A stretch of DNA of 64,000 nt from Eggerthellaceae bacterium (GCA_022791455.1 JAAVZC010000013.1:124001-188000); one strand, 5' to 3'. Positions 1-8,163 are shown, numbered from the stretch's first letter. Numbers and translations: made by a program. Notes: generated by a model not told the origin, from the sequence alone.

Positions 1-431
1 ATGTGGCCGCCATCGCCGCGAACCCGGCGGGCCCGGCCGTTTTGCAGATCTTCCTCATCTTCGTGGGCGTTCTGTTCATCCTCACCATCAAGCTGCGCAA
101 GAGTCCCTTCGACCTGTCCATGAGCCACCACGCCCATCAGGAGATCGTCCGCGGCATGACCACCGAGATGAGCGGTCCCACTTTGGGGCTGGTGGAGATC
201 ATGCATTGGTGCGAGAACGTCCTGTTCCTGGGCTGGGTGGGGCTGTTCTTTGTCTGGGGCAACCCCGTCTCCTGGATCCTGGCGCTTGTGGTCGTGGCGC
301 TTGTGTACTTCCTGGAGATTTACATCGACAACAACTTCGCCCGCGTAAAATGGCAGCTCATGTTGAAGTCCGCTTGGCTTGTGGCCCTGCTCGGCGGCGG
401 CATCAACATGGCCTTCCTCATGCTGATTTAG
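1..431 (+). CDS. Ech-type hydrogenase membrane subunit, NuoH/EchB-like (5' partial)
   Basis: C-terminal 142 residues of a proton-translocating-complex membrane subunit of the NuoH/HyfD/EchB family; the 5' part lies outside the window, so the in-frame GTG at base 3 is probably internal. It anchors the hydrogenase module in the cytoplasmic membrane and is thought to couple electron transfer to ion translocation. Visible: several hydrophobic segments, and the soluble loop LRKSPFDLSMSHHAHQE typical of subunit-1 proteins, where the acidic/charged patch sits near the ferredoxin-quinone-like cavity. It is followed 10 bases later by echC with a good GGAGG site, and by echD, echE and echF, so it belongs to a membrane-bound group 4 [NiFe]-hydrogenase operon rather than complex I. 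Confidence 0.88.
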   Translation, partial: VAAIAANPAGPAVLQIFLIFVGVLFILTIKLRKSPFDLSMSHHAHQEIVRGMTTEMSGPTLGLVEIMHWCENVLFLGWVGLFFVWGNPVSWILALVVVALVYFLEIYIDNNFARVKWQLMLKSAWLVALLGGGINMAFLMLI

Positions 432-441
432 GAGGTGCCCT

Positions 442-885
442 GTGGCTTTTGCTTCAAAATCCCCTTGGGTGATCCACTATGACGGGTCCAGCTGCAACGG
501 CTGCGACATCGAGGTGCTGGCCACCCTGTGCCCCGGCTTCGACGGCGAGCGCTTCGGCGTCGTGAACACCGGCAACCCCAAGCACGCCGACATCTTCCTG
601 GTGACCGGCAGCGTGAACGAGCGCAACATCGAGGTGGTGCGCGAGATCTACAACCAGATGCTCGAGCCCAAAGTAGTGGTGGCCTGCGGCATCTGCGCCT
701 GCTCCGGCGGCATCTTCCACGACTGCTACAACGTCATCGGCGGCGTTGACAAGGCGATTCCCGTGGACGTGTACGCGCCTGGTTGCGCCGTGCGCCCCGA
801 AACGCTCATCGACGCCATTGTGGCGGGCGTAGAGGTGCTCGACCAAAAGTCCAAAGCGATGGCCGAGGCGAAGAAAGGAAAGTGA
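442..885 (+). CDS. echC: Ech-type [NiFe]-hydrogenase small subunit (NuoB/EchC-like)
   Basis: 147 aa. Small electron-transfer subunit carrying the proximal [4Fe-4S] cluster next to the NiFe site, equivalent to NuoB of complex I. The cysteine motif SSCNGCDIE near residues 17-24, ACGICACSGG near residues 80-90 and PGCAVRPE near 113-120 match the four-cysteine pattern of this family. It starts at GTG 442 after GGAGGTG at 431-437, immediately after the membrane subunit. The length is that of EchC proteins, without the longer N-terminus of soluble hydrogenase small subunits. Its 3' end (TGA 883-885) touches a possible GTG start of the next gene, implying translational coupling. Confidence 0.9.
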   Translation: MAFASKSPWVIHYDGSSCNGCDIEVLATLCPGFDGERFGVVNTGNPKHADIFLVTGSVNERNIEVVREIYNQMLEPKVVVACGICACSGGIFHDCYNVIGGVDKAIPVDVYAPGCAVRPETLIDAIVAGVEVLDQKSKAMAEAKKGK

Positions 886-893
886 TCGCGCCC

Positions 894-1571
894 ATGAACT
901 ACAGCACTGAATTCAAGGCGATCCCCTTCGAGTCCCTTACCCAGGAAGTGGGGGAGCGCAAGGCCCAAGGCTGGCGCTACGTCCAAACCCTGGCCGTGAA
1001 CTGCGACCCTGGCATCGACCTCATCTACTCTTTCATGAACATGGAGACGGGCCTGCTGGAGAACTTGAAGGTGGAGAAGCTCGAGAAGGGCACCCACGCT
1101 CCCTCCATCAGCGACCTCTATCTTGAGGCCTTCGTGTGGGAAAACGAGATCCACGACCTGTTCGGCATCAACTTCGACGGCATTGCCATCGACTTCCACG
1201 GCGCCTTCTACGCGCTTTCCACCCCCGAGCCCATGACGGTCATTTCCCCTGCGCAGAAAGAGGCGAAGGAGAAAGCGGCCAAGATCGCCGCCGCAAAGGC
1301 TGCGAAGGAGGCGAAGGCGAAGGGGGAAAGCGCCCCGGCTGCTGCCGACGACATGGAGGCGAAGCTCGCGGGCATGGATCCCGAAAAGGCCGCGAAGGTG
1401 CGCGCCGCCATGGAGGCCAAGGCCAAGAAGGAGAAGGCCGCGGCAGAAGCCGCAGAGGCCGCTGCCCTCGAAGAGAAGCTGGCGGGCATGGACCCCGAGA
1501 AGGCTGCAAAGGTTCGCGCCGCCATGGAGGCCAAAGCCAAGAAGGCCGCCGCGAAGAAGGAGGAGAACTAA
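894..1571 (+). CDS. echD: Ech-type hydrogenase subunit, NuoC/EchD-like, with duplicated Ala/Lys-rich tail
   Basis: 225 aa from ATG 894 (GTG 882, overlapping the echC stop, is an alternative start). Residues 1-115 are a NuoC/EchD-like 30-kDa-subunit domain (WENEIHDLFGINFDG is the signature region), which docks the large subunit in group 4 hydrogenases. The remaining ~100 residues are very rich in Ala, Lys and Glu, probably helical or coiled coil, and contain two copies of a 23-residue unit beginning KLAGMDPEKAAKVRAAMEAK, at about residues 157-179 and 195-217. Most EchD proteins end soon after the NuoC domain, so this tail is an addition. Next gene echE begins 1 base after the stop region with GAAGGAGGAG as ribosome site. 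Function of the tail is unknown. Confidence 0.85.
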   Translation: MNYSTEFKAIPFESLTQEVGERKAQGWRYVQTLAVNCDPGIDLIYSFMNMETGLLENLKVEKLEKGTHAPSISDLYLEAFVWENEIHDLFGINFDGIAIDFHGAFYALSTPEPMTVISPAQKEAKEKAAKIAAAKAAKEAKAKGESAPAAADDMEAKLAGMDPEKAAKVRAAMEAKAKKEKAAAEAAEAAALEEKLAGMDPEKAAKVRAAMEAKAKKAAAKKEEN

Positions 1572-1572
1572 C

Positions 1573-2661
1573 ATGGGAAAAGCTACCGTAATTCCCTTCG
1601 GTCCCCAGCACCCGGTGCTGCCCGAACCCCTCCATCTGGACCTGGTGGTGGAAGACGAGAAGGTCATCGAGGCCATCCCGCAGATCGGGTTCGTGCACCG
1701 CGGCCTTGAGAAGCTGGTGGAAACGAAGGACTACAACCAGTTCATCTATGTGGCCGAGCGCATCTGCGGCATCTGCGCCATGGGACATTCCCTGGGCTAC
1801 GCCGAGACGGTTGAAGCCCTTATGGGCGTGGAAGCGCCCAAGCGCGCCCAGTACCTGCGCGTCATCTGGCACGAGCTTAGCCGTATTCACTCCCACATCC
1901 TGTGGCTGGGCCTTGCCGCCGACGCCTTCGGCTTCGAGAGCATGTTCATGCACTGCTGGCGCCTGCGCGAGCGGGTGCTCACCCTGTTCGAGAAGACCAC
2001 CGGCGGCCGCGTCATCCTGTCTGTCGTGTGCGTGGGCGGCGTGGTACGCGACATCGACGATGCCCAAATGGCCGATGTGCTCTCGGTGCTCGAGGGCATC
2101 ACCGATGAGTACACCCAGATCATGAACACGCTCATCAGCGATTACTCGGTGAAGAACCGCACCGTGGGCGTGGGCTACCTTTCCCACGAAGAGGCCATCG
2201 CCCTTTCCATGGTGGGTCCCTTCGCCCGTGCTTCCAACGTGAACTACGACGTGCGCAACTTCGGCCGCGGCGCCTACGGCGACCTGTCCGACTTCCAGCC
2301 CATCACTGCTACCGACGGCGACTGCTACGGGCGCGTGGTGGTGCGCTGCAAGGAAGTGCTGCAGTCCATCGACATCATCAAGGAGCTGGCGGCGAAGATC
2401 CCCGCTGGCGACATTGCGGTGCCCGTGAAGGGATCGCCCGCCGACGGCGCCGAGGCCTGCAATGTGCTGGAGCAGCCGCGCGGCGAGTGCTACTACTACG
2501 CGCGCGGTAACGGCACCAAATACCTGGACCGCATGCGCATGCGCACTCCCACCAGCCAGAACATCGCCGGCATGGTGAAAGCGCTCGAGGGATGCGACTT
2601 CGCCGACGTGAACATGATCGTACTGACCATCGACCCGTGCATCAGCTGCACTGAAAGGTAG
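1573..2661 (+). CDS. echE: Ech-type [NiFe]-hydrogenase catalytic large subunit (EchE-like)
   Basis: 362 aa catalytic subunit binding the NiFe centre, related to NuoD. Both nickel-binding CxxC pairs are present: RICGIC (Cys65/Cys68) and DPCISCTER at the extreme C-terminus (Cys356/Cys359). Their presence separates it from complex I NuoD, which has lost these cysteines. The chain ends exactly at the arginine of the second motif, so no C-terminal propeptide for a maturation endopeptidase is visible; some group 4 enzymes (CooH-like) are known to lack it. The GAAGGAGGAG ribosome site lies inside the end of echD. Predicted reaction: proton reduction with ferredoxin electrons, or the reverse, coupled to ion movement. 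Confidence 0.93.
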   Translation: MGKATVIPFGPQHPVLPEPLHLDLVVEDEKVIEAIPQIGFVHRGLEKLVETKDYNQFIYVAERICGICAMGHSLGYAETVEALMGVEAPKRAQYLRVIWHELSRIHSHILWLGLAADAFGFESMFMHCWRLRERVLTLFEKTTGGRVILSVVCVGGVVRDIDDAQMADVLSVLEGITDEYTQIMNTLISDYSVKNRTVGVGYLSHEEAIALSMVGPFARASNVNYDVRNFGRGAYGDLSDFQPITATDGDCYGRVVVRCKEVLQSIDIIKELAAKIPAGDIAVPVKGSPADGAEACNVLEQPRGECYYYARGNGTKYLDRMRMRTPTSQNIAGMVKALEGCDFADVNMIVLTIDPCISCTER

Positions 2662-2668
2662 GCGTCCC

Positions 2669-3034
2669 GTGACTTCGTTCAAACTGGGGGGCATGACCTT
2701 CGGGTCGCTGTTCAAGAAGCCGGAAACCTGCCTCTACCCGGCCGAGAAGAAGGTGGCGCCAGCGGGTCTGCGCGGCCACATCACCATTGATGATTCCAAG
2801 TGCATCCTCTGCGGCATCTGCCAGAAGGCCTGCCCTTGCGACGCCATCACGGTTGACAAGAAGGGGAGGGTATGGGCCATCGAGCCCTTCCGCTGCATCC
2901 TCTGCGACTCCTGCGTGCGTGCCTGCCCCAAACAAGCGCTCATCACCTCGCCAGATCTCAAGGAAATCGCCACCGGCAAATACGACACGATAGTCCCCAT
3001 CCCAGACCCCAAAGCAAAATCCGCCGAAGCTTAA
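2669..3034 (+). CDS. echF: Ech-type hydrogenase ferredoxin-like subunit (EchF/NuoI-like)
   Basis: 121 aa polyferredoxin subunit with two [4Fe-4S] motifs, CILCGICQKACPCD (about residues 46-59) and CILCDSCVRACPKQ (about 79-92). It passes electrons between soluble ferredoxin and EchC. It starts at GTG 2669, 7 bases after the echE stop, with AAAGG inside the end of echE. The C-terminus has a charged tail after the second cluster. It is the last gene of the operon: a strong hairpin (3041-3071) follows directly. No maturation genes (hyp) are found downstream. Confidence 0.9.
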   Translation: MTSFKLGGMTFGSLFKKPETCLYPAEKKVAPAGLRGHITIDDSKCILCGICQKACPCDAITVDKKGRVWAIEPFRCILCDSCVRACPKQALITSPDLKEIATGKYDTIVPIPDPKAKSAEA

Positions 3035-3040
3035 AGACGA

Positions 3041-3071
3041 AATCGCCCCGCCACCCAAAGGCGGGGCGATT
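3041..3071 (+). terminator. Terminator hairpin after echF
   Basis: Perfect 12-bp inverted repeat, left arm AATCGCCCCGCC (3041-3052) and right arm 3060-3071, with a 7-base loop, 6 bases after the echF stop. The following run is CACTTTCCC, so the U tract is weak, but position and stem strength fit a factor-independent terminator for the hydrogenase operon. Confidence 0.7.
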
Positions 3072-3095
3072 CACTTTCCCAAGACGAACGTTTTT

Positions 3096-3188
3096 GTCAT
3101 CCTGAGCGGAGCGCAAAGCGCGCAGTCGGAGGGTCTCCTGTCCAGGCCATCCCGCCCTTCGTCATCCTGAGCGAAGCGAAGGATCTTT
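3096..3188. repeat. Two half-copies of a GTCATCCTGAGC palindromic repeat
   Basis: Two direct copies of the element end GTCATCCTGAGCGRAGCG, at 3096-3113 and 3161-3178, the second continuing into GAAGGATCT. The same sequence forms both arms of the palindrome at 16851-16944 and occurs reversed in mtaB at 56570-56595. It fills most of the gene-free gap between echF and the VanZ-like gene. It behaves as a short interspersed (REP/MITE-like) repeat; no coding capacity is seen. Confidence 0.7.
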
Positions 3189-3227
3189 CCGCCGCAATAG
3201 AAACTGCGGCTTCAGTAACCAGATTCG

Positions 3228-3848
3228 TCAAATCTCGGTTTTGACAAGCTGCATCTTGCCGTTCTCGTCAACAATCTTGAGATTGTGCTTCGTCAACAGG
3301 TCAACGCACAAGGCGCCCAGCAGGAACCCAAGGGTGTTCATGGCCACATCCAGAATATCGGCGATCCCCAGGTAGCAGAAATACTGAATTGCCTCAGCCG
3401 CTACGGACAAGACAATCCCCACCAAGACGGTTCGTCCGGTTCCCTTCAGCGCAAACCGCAAAAGAAATCCCGCCGGAACAAAGGCGAGGACATTGAGAAT
3501 GAAGCCAGCCGAGAGCAGGTTCCCGTTCGTTGGATCGAAGTTCAACCCCGATACTCCAACGCTCTTGCCAAACAGGATGAAAAGAAGCATGAGCAGGTAA
3601 ACAGCTACTGCACCCTTTGCCAGCACTTCGGGAATAGCCATCCGCAAAACGAAGAAGGCCACGAGCAACACCACGATCAACGCGGTAGGTACAGCAATGA
3701 AAACGGCAGCGGCACCAGGATCGAGTGAAGATCCCAAAAGAGGCCCGTTTGACACTTGCACCCGGTTGTAGAAGAAGACAGCCAGCGCAAAAGAGAACAC
3801 AGCCGTCAGGCAAAGCACTGCAATTCGGGTTATTCGCTTAGCTGCCAT
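3228..3848 (-). CDS. VanZ-like family membrane protein
   Basis: 206 aa from ATG 3848, preceded by AAAGGA; an in-frame upstream ATG would add 27 residues without a good ribosome site. Five or so hydrophobic segments. The C-terminal half carries the VanZ-type pattern: a segment with NLLSAGFILNVLAFVPAGF followed by a helix and the block LVGIVLSVAAEAIQYFCYLGIADILDV, in which the Glu-x-x-Q near a helix end and the Asp of DILDV are typical. VanZ proteins are linked to low-level teicoplanin resistance, but most homologs have no known activity. It stands alone between the repeat region and a small XRE gene. Base composition is less GC-rich than its neighbours. Confidence 0.75.
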   Translation of the reverse strand: MAAKRITRIAVLCLTAVFSFALAVFFYNRVQVSNGPLLGSSLDPGAAAVFIAVPTALIVVLLVAFFVLRMAIPEVLAKGAVAVYLLMLLFILFGKSVGVSGLNFDPTNGNLLSAGFILNVLAFVPAGFLLRFALKGTGRTVLVGIVLSVAAEAIQYFCYLGIADILDVAMNTLGFLLGALCVDLLTKHNLKIVDENGKMQLVKTEI

Positions 3849-4014
3849 ATAATTCCTTTCGTTTTTGAGCAACAGATACAACGACACAACGATGTTCACA
3901 CCATTGCCGCTAATCGCATTTATCATCATGAGAATCGATTACGAGTACGGACATCGGAAGCTAAGTTAACTTCTGCACGAACGTGATAAGGACGCGCACC
4001 CGATCGCTGATCTC

Positions 4015-4281
4015 CTACTCCTCGTCCCCGTCCATGTTGATGAGGTAGACGCCCTTCCCCAGGTGCTCCGCCTCCTCGTCGGGGATGCGGATGATGACGT
4101 CGCCGGGGGAGACGTCCAAGAAGTCGCAGATGGCGAACAGCGTGGAGAAGCGCACCGCGCGGATCTTGCCCTGGCGCAGGCGCGAGATATTGGCCGCCGT
4201 ACGTCCGGTCAGCCTCATAAGGTCCGTACCGGCCACACCGCGCTCCTTCATGAGCTTGCTGAGCTGGATGGCGTATTTCAT
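4015..4281 (-). CDS. Small XRE-family helix-turn-helix regulator
   Basis: 88 aa. Residues 5-62 form a Cro/CI helix-turn-helix domain (LMKERGVAGTDLMRLTGRT ... ISRLRQGKI ... LFAICDFLDVSPGD), the YozG-like short XRE type. A charged tail of about 25 residues ending in DGDEE follows. It faces away from the ABC permease gene at 4645, separated by a 363-base AT-rich gap, and may regulate it or itself; no operator could be identified with confidence. No strong Shine-Dalgarno sequence is visible upstream of ATG 4281. Confidence 0.75.
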   Translation of the reverse strand: MKYAIQLSKLMKERGVAGTDLMRLTGRTAANISRLRQGKIRAVRFSTLFAICDFLDVSPGDVIIRIPDEEAEHLGKGVYLINMDGDEE

Positions 4282-4644
4282 AGCTCAATCACACCAGATC
4301 GTCCGTCTCATTCTGAAGAAGAGCCCCGTAACAGAAGATTACAGCGAAGACAAAGCATATAGCGACCTCGAAAACATCCCTTATGCTAATAAGCATATTC
4401 GCTGTGCAACAGCCACAGAAACTCCCAGCTCCTCGCCTACGACAGCAAAAGTATACTTCAAAGGAAGTTAATGTTTAACAGGTAATTTTATATTAATCTA
4501 AATAATTTGAGCTGACTCTAGCTTTAAATATAGTTACCATGTTATAGTAATTTCAGTTAACAACATCGCAAAAGTTAACCCTAGATTGAAGATGACGATC
4601 AGGCGAGAGCCAGTAGTAACCGCTCATGAACAACGGGGGATCGC
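4282..4644. other. AT-rich intergenic region between divergent XRE gene and ABC permease
   Basis: 363 bases without a convincing gene, clearly richer in A+T than the rest of the window. It must hold the promoters of the divergent XRE gene and of the permease. Two GTTAAC palindromes lie at 4556-4561 and 4574-4579. I looked for a small bacteriocin-like precursor gene ahead of the permease and found none with a ribosome site. Confidence 0.5.
4507..4534 (+). promoter_or_regulatory. Possible promoter of the ABC permease operon
   Basis: TTGAGC (4507-4512), a 16-base spacer and TATAGT (4529-4534) resemble a sigma-A-type promoter about 110 bases ahead of the permease start. Prediction from sequence only, in a region whose AT richness makes chance matches likely. 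Confidence 0.35.
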
Positions 4645-6645
4645 ATGGATCGCATGGATCGCTGGATATTGAGGATCTGCTCGTTTGCAATGTGCATAGT
4701 GATGGGTGTATGCGCAATTGCGGCAGCCCGAGGCTATCAACAAATATATCCCTACGACGCAAATGTCTTGTTCTCGATCAGCACGACAGATTCCTCGCGC
4801 ACCAAGGATGAACTGGCGCATGGGTTGTCGGCATTGGGAAACGAATTCAAAACCATCATTGGAAAAGTTTCCGCAAACCCAAAGGATTACCGGAACGAGA
4901 GAGATATCGTTGTATTTTCAGGGGAGCCAGAGCCGACTGCGGGACCGATAACGGTTAATGGCTCTGTCCATTGGCTCGATCCTCACATGTCGGGAAAAGT
5001 TATCTCACACGACGACCTCGGAGACCGCTCTCTCGACGGCCAGTTCTTCGCAATCGGCACGCATGATTTCATAGACGCCCTGTCGGAATGGGGAGAAAGC
5101 AATTCCGTTGAGATTTGCCTTGAGAAAGTTTCCGATGGATCCGAATCGCTTGTGATTCGAAATTTTCTACAGACAAGCACGGGCATGCTTGCGATAGTCT
5201 GCTTCTTTCTCGTAATCGCATCCGTCCTAGCATTGATGCGGCGGCTATACAGGAAGCAGAAGGTTGAACTCATAGAAGGCATCCCTTATTGGAAAGTCAG
5301 AGCAAGATGTTGCCTCGAAATTCTCTTTCTGACGGCGCAGGGATGCATGCCGGGATGCCTCGCAATTGCGCTCTACCTGCTTGCGCTACCGCAAGGAATC
5401 ATGCAACTTGGACTTGTTGCCTCACTATGTTCCCAAGCCATGCTGCTCTATTGTTCGATCGCATTTGCGATAGTAGGGGCCATCGCTCTTTTCTGTGTTC
5501 CCAGCTTCAAGGACCTGGGGCAGCGCAGCGTTACAGCAAGGCAAACTAAAACACTAAGCCTTGGCCTAGAGATTGCTGGGATCGCCCTTGTCGTTATTTC
5601 CTCAATCTCAACTGCAGGAATGCTCAACGCAGAAACTAGGATCCTCGAAAACGCGCGCATATACGAAGAGATGCCCGAAGCCACACGCGTTCGACTTCTC
5701 TACACTCCCGACGAAGCCACAATCGACAACGCACCCGAAACCCATGAGCTGATTAGCAACGCCAGCGAATCGGGCTCATTGCTCCTATCGCTTGATGTCG
5801 GACAATCTATGTTGATCACCGAAGATGAGCTTAGAGGCTTCGATGGATTCGTAGTGGTGAACCGCTCATTCTTAAATGAAATACATGTCGGCGTCGAAGA
5901 GCCAGGGGGATCGGGCGCTATCTTTAAGATAAACCAAGATCAAGTTCCCGCCCCTCTATGGGATCAAACGCAAGTCTGGCTCTCGAATAATACGAAGACT
6001 GACCCAACGTTTTATCGCTACGAGGGAGAGGGTTTGCTGGCACTCGGGGCTAACGTGTCGCAAGGTGGAACCGCTACGCTCATGAAAAATCCCCTTGTTT
6101 TGCTCGCGGATAACATCAGTGAAGATTGGAGCTATAGCGGATTCATTGTTCCCCTCCTGACTACCGGCAATTTGTTCTTCAGTAGCTACGAATCAGCTCA
6201 AAACCTTATCGAAGAAAGCGGTATGAGCGGTTATATTGCCGCGATCGACAATATCGTCGAACTATCCCTGCAACAGGCCCAAGCCGCTTACATGAAAGCA
6301 GTTGTTCTCTTGGTCTCGGTATTGACAGCCTTAGCGCTCGTGGTGGTGATGGGGGCACAAGATGCAGCATCGTGGTGTTCGGCAAAATCGAAATTAATTT
6401 TCGCACGGCGCAGTTCCGGGTCGACGCTGCCCTCAATATCAACTGCGAAATTAGGGAGGCGCATCGCTTTTCTTTGCGTGGGCGCTCTGGCAGGTGCTGT
6501 ATTTTGTCTGCTCATCGGAAGCTGTGATATGACGACTGTGCTGCTCGTCGTCTTTGGGGTTACCTGCTTAACGATGTTATGCACAGTAGTTTTCAGATGC
6601 CATTTCGCAGACATCGAATTTAATCGTCTCGCAAACCGAAGGTAG
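4645..6645 (+). CDS. FtsX-like ABC transporter permease, bacteriocin-associated type
   Basis: 666 aa membrane protein. One N-terminal TM segment (about residues 7-29), a large extracytoplasmic domain to about residue 175, three or four TM segments (about 178-310), a second extracytoplasmic domain to about 550 and further TM segments near 555, 610 and 635. This MacB/FtsX-type topology resembles the 'bacteriocin-associated integral membrane protein' group (DUF1430/bact_immun_7tm), which works with an ATPase in immunity or export. The ATPase gene follows after 10 bases. The start is the first ATG after GGGGGA; a GATCGCATG direct repeat around it (4641-4658) gives a second ATG three codons later. 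Codon use and lower GC suggest acquisition by transfer. The substrate is unknown. Confidence 0.72.
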   Translation: MDRMDRWILRICSFAMCIVMGVCAIAAARGYQQIYPYDANVLFSISTTDSSRTKDELAHGLSALGNEFKTIIGKVSANPKDYRNERDIVVFSGEPEPTAGPITVNGSVHWLDPHMSGKVISHDDLGDRSLDGQFFAIGTHDFIDALSEWGESNSVEICLEKVSDGSESLVIRNFLQTSTGMLAIVCFFLVIASVLALMRRLYRKQKVELIEGIPYWKVRARCCLEILFLTAQGCMPGCLAIALYLLALPQGIMQLGLVASLCSQAMLLYCSIAFAIVGAIALFCVPSFKDLGQRSVTARQTKTLSLGLEIAGIALVVISSISTAGMLNAETRILENARIYEEMPEATRVRLLYTPDEATIDNAPETHELISNASESGSLLLSLDVGQSMLITEDELRGFDGFVVVNRSFLNEIHVGVEEPGGSGAIFKINQDQVPAPLWDQTQVWLSNNTKTDPTFYRYEGEGLLALGANVSQGGTATLMKNPLVLLADNISEDWSYSGFIVPLLTTGNLFFSSYESAQNLIEESGMSGYIAAIDNIVELSLQQAQAAYMKAVVLLVSVLTALALVVVMGAQDAASWCSAKSKLIFARRSSGSTLPSISTAKLGRRIAFLCVGALAGAVFCLLIGSCDMTTVLLVVFGVTCLTMLCTVVFRCHFADIEFNRLANRR

Positions 6646-6655
6646 GGAAGGCGCA

Positions 6656-7279
6656 ATGGAACTTCGAGGAGAAAACCTATCAAAGAGCACTGCTGGCCAC
6701 CTGCTGTTTCACGGCATCAATGTCAGAGTTACAGGCGGGAAATCGCTCGCGATCGTCGGCCCTTCTGGTTCGGGAAAAACCACGTTGCTTAATTGCTTGG
6801 GCCTTATTCTGGCGACTGATAGCGGCAAAATCTTCGTTGACGGGCGAGACTACGGAAAACGCACCAAGCACGATGTTCTGAAGTTTTGGCGCGAGAGCGC
6901 ATCATTCATTTACCAAGATAGCGGTGTCATAGATGATGAAACCGTTCTCTACAATGTAGCACTATGTCGACACTCCACAACTAAAAGGAAAGAAGCCGCA
7001 TTGGCGGCTCTAACAAGCGTTGGGCTTCAAGATCGACTTCAAGACAAAGCCGTAGTGCTCTCGGGCGGAGAAAAGCAGCGACTAGGCGTTGCTCGTGCCA
7101 TATTCAAGAGGGCTGCAATTATTTTTGCCGACGAACCAACTGCCTCCCTGGATGAAGCCAACCGCGAGCTCGTATGGAACATGCTGCGCGAAAGGATGGG
7201 AGAGGGAGCGGCAATTGTGCTGTCAACCCACGATCTCGATCTTGCGAAACGCTGCGATTCCATAATCGATCTCGGATGA
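6656..7279 (+). CDS. ABC transporter ATP-binding protein (MacB/LolD type)
   Basis: 207 aa ATPase partner of the preceding permease. Walker A GPSGSGKTT (about residues 35-43), signature LSGGEKQRLGVARA (about 137-150), Walker B IIFADEPTASLDE, and the switch histidine in LSTHDLD near residue 185 are all present, so it should be active. Its size is that of the compact MacB/LolD/bacteriocin-immunity ATPases. It starts 10 bases after the permease stop with AGGGAAGG as ribosome site. A 12-bp hairpin lies 70 bases downstream. Like the permease it is less GC-rich than the surrounding housekeeping genes. Confidence 0.9.
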   Translation: MELRGENLSKSTAGHLLFHGINVRVTGGKSLAIVGPSGSGKTTLLNCLGLILATDSGKIFVDGRDYGKRTKHDVLKFWRESASFIYQDSGVIDDETVLYNVALCRHSTTKRKEAALAALTSVGLQDRLQDKAVVLSGGEKQRLGVARAIFKRAAIIFADEPTASLDEANRELVWNMLRERMGEGAAIVLSTHDLDLAKRCDSIIDLG

Positions 7280-7347
7280 AATCCGTCTCTTATGCGGAAC
7301 AGAACATCGCTGTGCCCCTTAAGCTTCGCTACAGTTTTGTAATGATC

Positions 7348-7378
7348 AGTGAATCGCCCTCAATTCGGGCGATTCACT
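7348..7378 (+). terminator. Hairpin downstream of the ABC operon
   Basis: Perfect 12-bp stem AGTGAATCGCCC (7348-7359) with its complement 7367-7378 and a 7-base loop. Only TGTTAG follows, so the U run is poor. The arms contain the GAATCGCCC/GGGCGATTCACT motif that also forms the echF terminator. Confidence 0.55.
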
Positions 7379-7431
7379 GTTAGAATGCCCTTTGCGCAAT
7401 TGAGGACGATAGAGGAGATCGACGGCATTTC

Positions 7432-8046
7432 ATGAGCGGAAGCACCACCGAAGTTGTATCGGACAAGATTTTCACCATTCCGAACGTTATCTCGTTCATC
7501 CGTCTGTGCATGGTGCCCGTCTTCTTCGTGCTACTGCTGAACGATCAGAACATTGCGGCTGCCATCGTCTTCGGCGTTGCCGCGGCCACCGACTTTCTGG
7601 ACGGGCAGATCGCCCGCCGCACCCACTGCGTGACCAAGCTAGGACAGCTGCTGGACCCGGTAGTGGACCGCGCCCTTATGGTGGCGGGCGTGCTGGGCGT
7701 GTTCATTGCCGGGCGCGTGCCGCTGTGGATCATCCTGCTTATCGTGGCCCGCGACCTGCTCGTGGTCGGGGGAGGGGCGTGGCTCATCTTCAAACGGGGC
7801 ATTCGCATTCCGGTCATCTACCCGGGCAAGTTCGCCACGACGTTTCTGTTCATCGGCTTCGCCGCCCTCATCTTGAACATGCCGCTCATTCCGGGTTTGG
7901 GTATCTGCGACATCTCTTGGCTGCCCGGCTTTAACGGGGATCCCGTGTGCTGGGGCATCTGGTTCATCTATGTGGGTCTTGTGCTCTCGCTGGGAACGAC
8001 GGTCTATTACATCTGGGCCGCCATCAAGGCCTTGGCCCAAAAGTAG
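7432..8046 (+). CDS. pgsA: CDP-alcohol phosphatidyltransferase (PgsA-like)
   Basis: 204 aa integral membrane enzyme that moves a phosphatidyl group from CDP-diacylglycerol to an alcohol. The catalytic signature D-G-x2-A-R-x8-G-x3-D-x3-D is complete in FLDGQIARR ... KLGQLLDPVVDRA (about residues 45-70). Five or six TM helices follow. The acceptor is probably glycerol-3-phosphate, but actinobacterial relatives include cardiolipin and phosphatidylinositol-phosphate synthases and a second PgsA domain exists in this window (30841-31989), so the two may divide these jobs. GAGGAG lies 14 bases ahead of ATG 7432. Confidence 0.85.
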   Translation: MSGSTTEVVSDKIFTIPNVISFIRLCMVPVFFVLLLNDQNIAAAIVFGVAAATDFLDGQIARRTHCVTKLGQLLDPVVDRALMVAGVLGVFIAGRVPLWIILLIVARDLLVVGGGAWLIFKRGIRIPVIYPGKFATTFLFIGFAALILNMPLIPGLGICDISWLPGFNGDPVCWGIWFIYVGLVLSLGTTVYYIWAAIKALAQK

Positions 8047-8163
8047 CGCCGCGCCGCGCCGAATCGCCGCCAAATGAGGTAATCTTTTCCAGTTGCCTTT
8101 TAGGCGCTTTTCGCGTTCTTTCAGGCAAAACAAACGCACGTTTCAAGGGAAGGACGGCACAGG

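Noticed and set aside
1240-2715. 491-codon - strand frame opposite echD and echE.
   Set aside because: Antisense shadow of hydrogenase genes with clear metal motifs.
4592-4672. 26-codon frame overlapping the permease start as a possible bacteriocin leader.
   Set aside because: No ribosome site, no leader-peptide features, and it overlaps the permease coding start.
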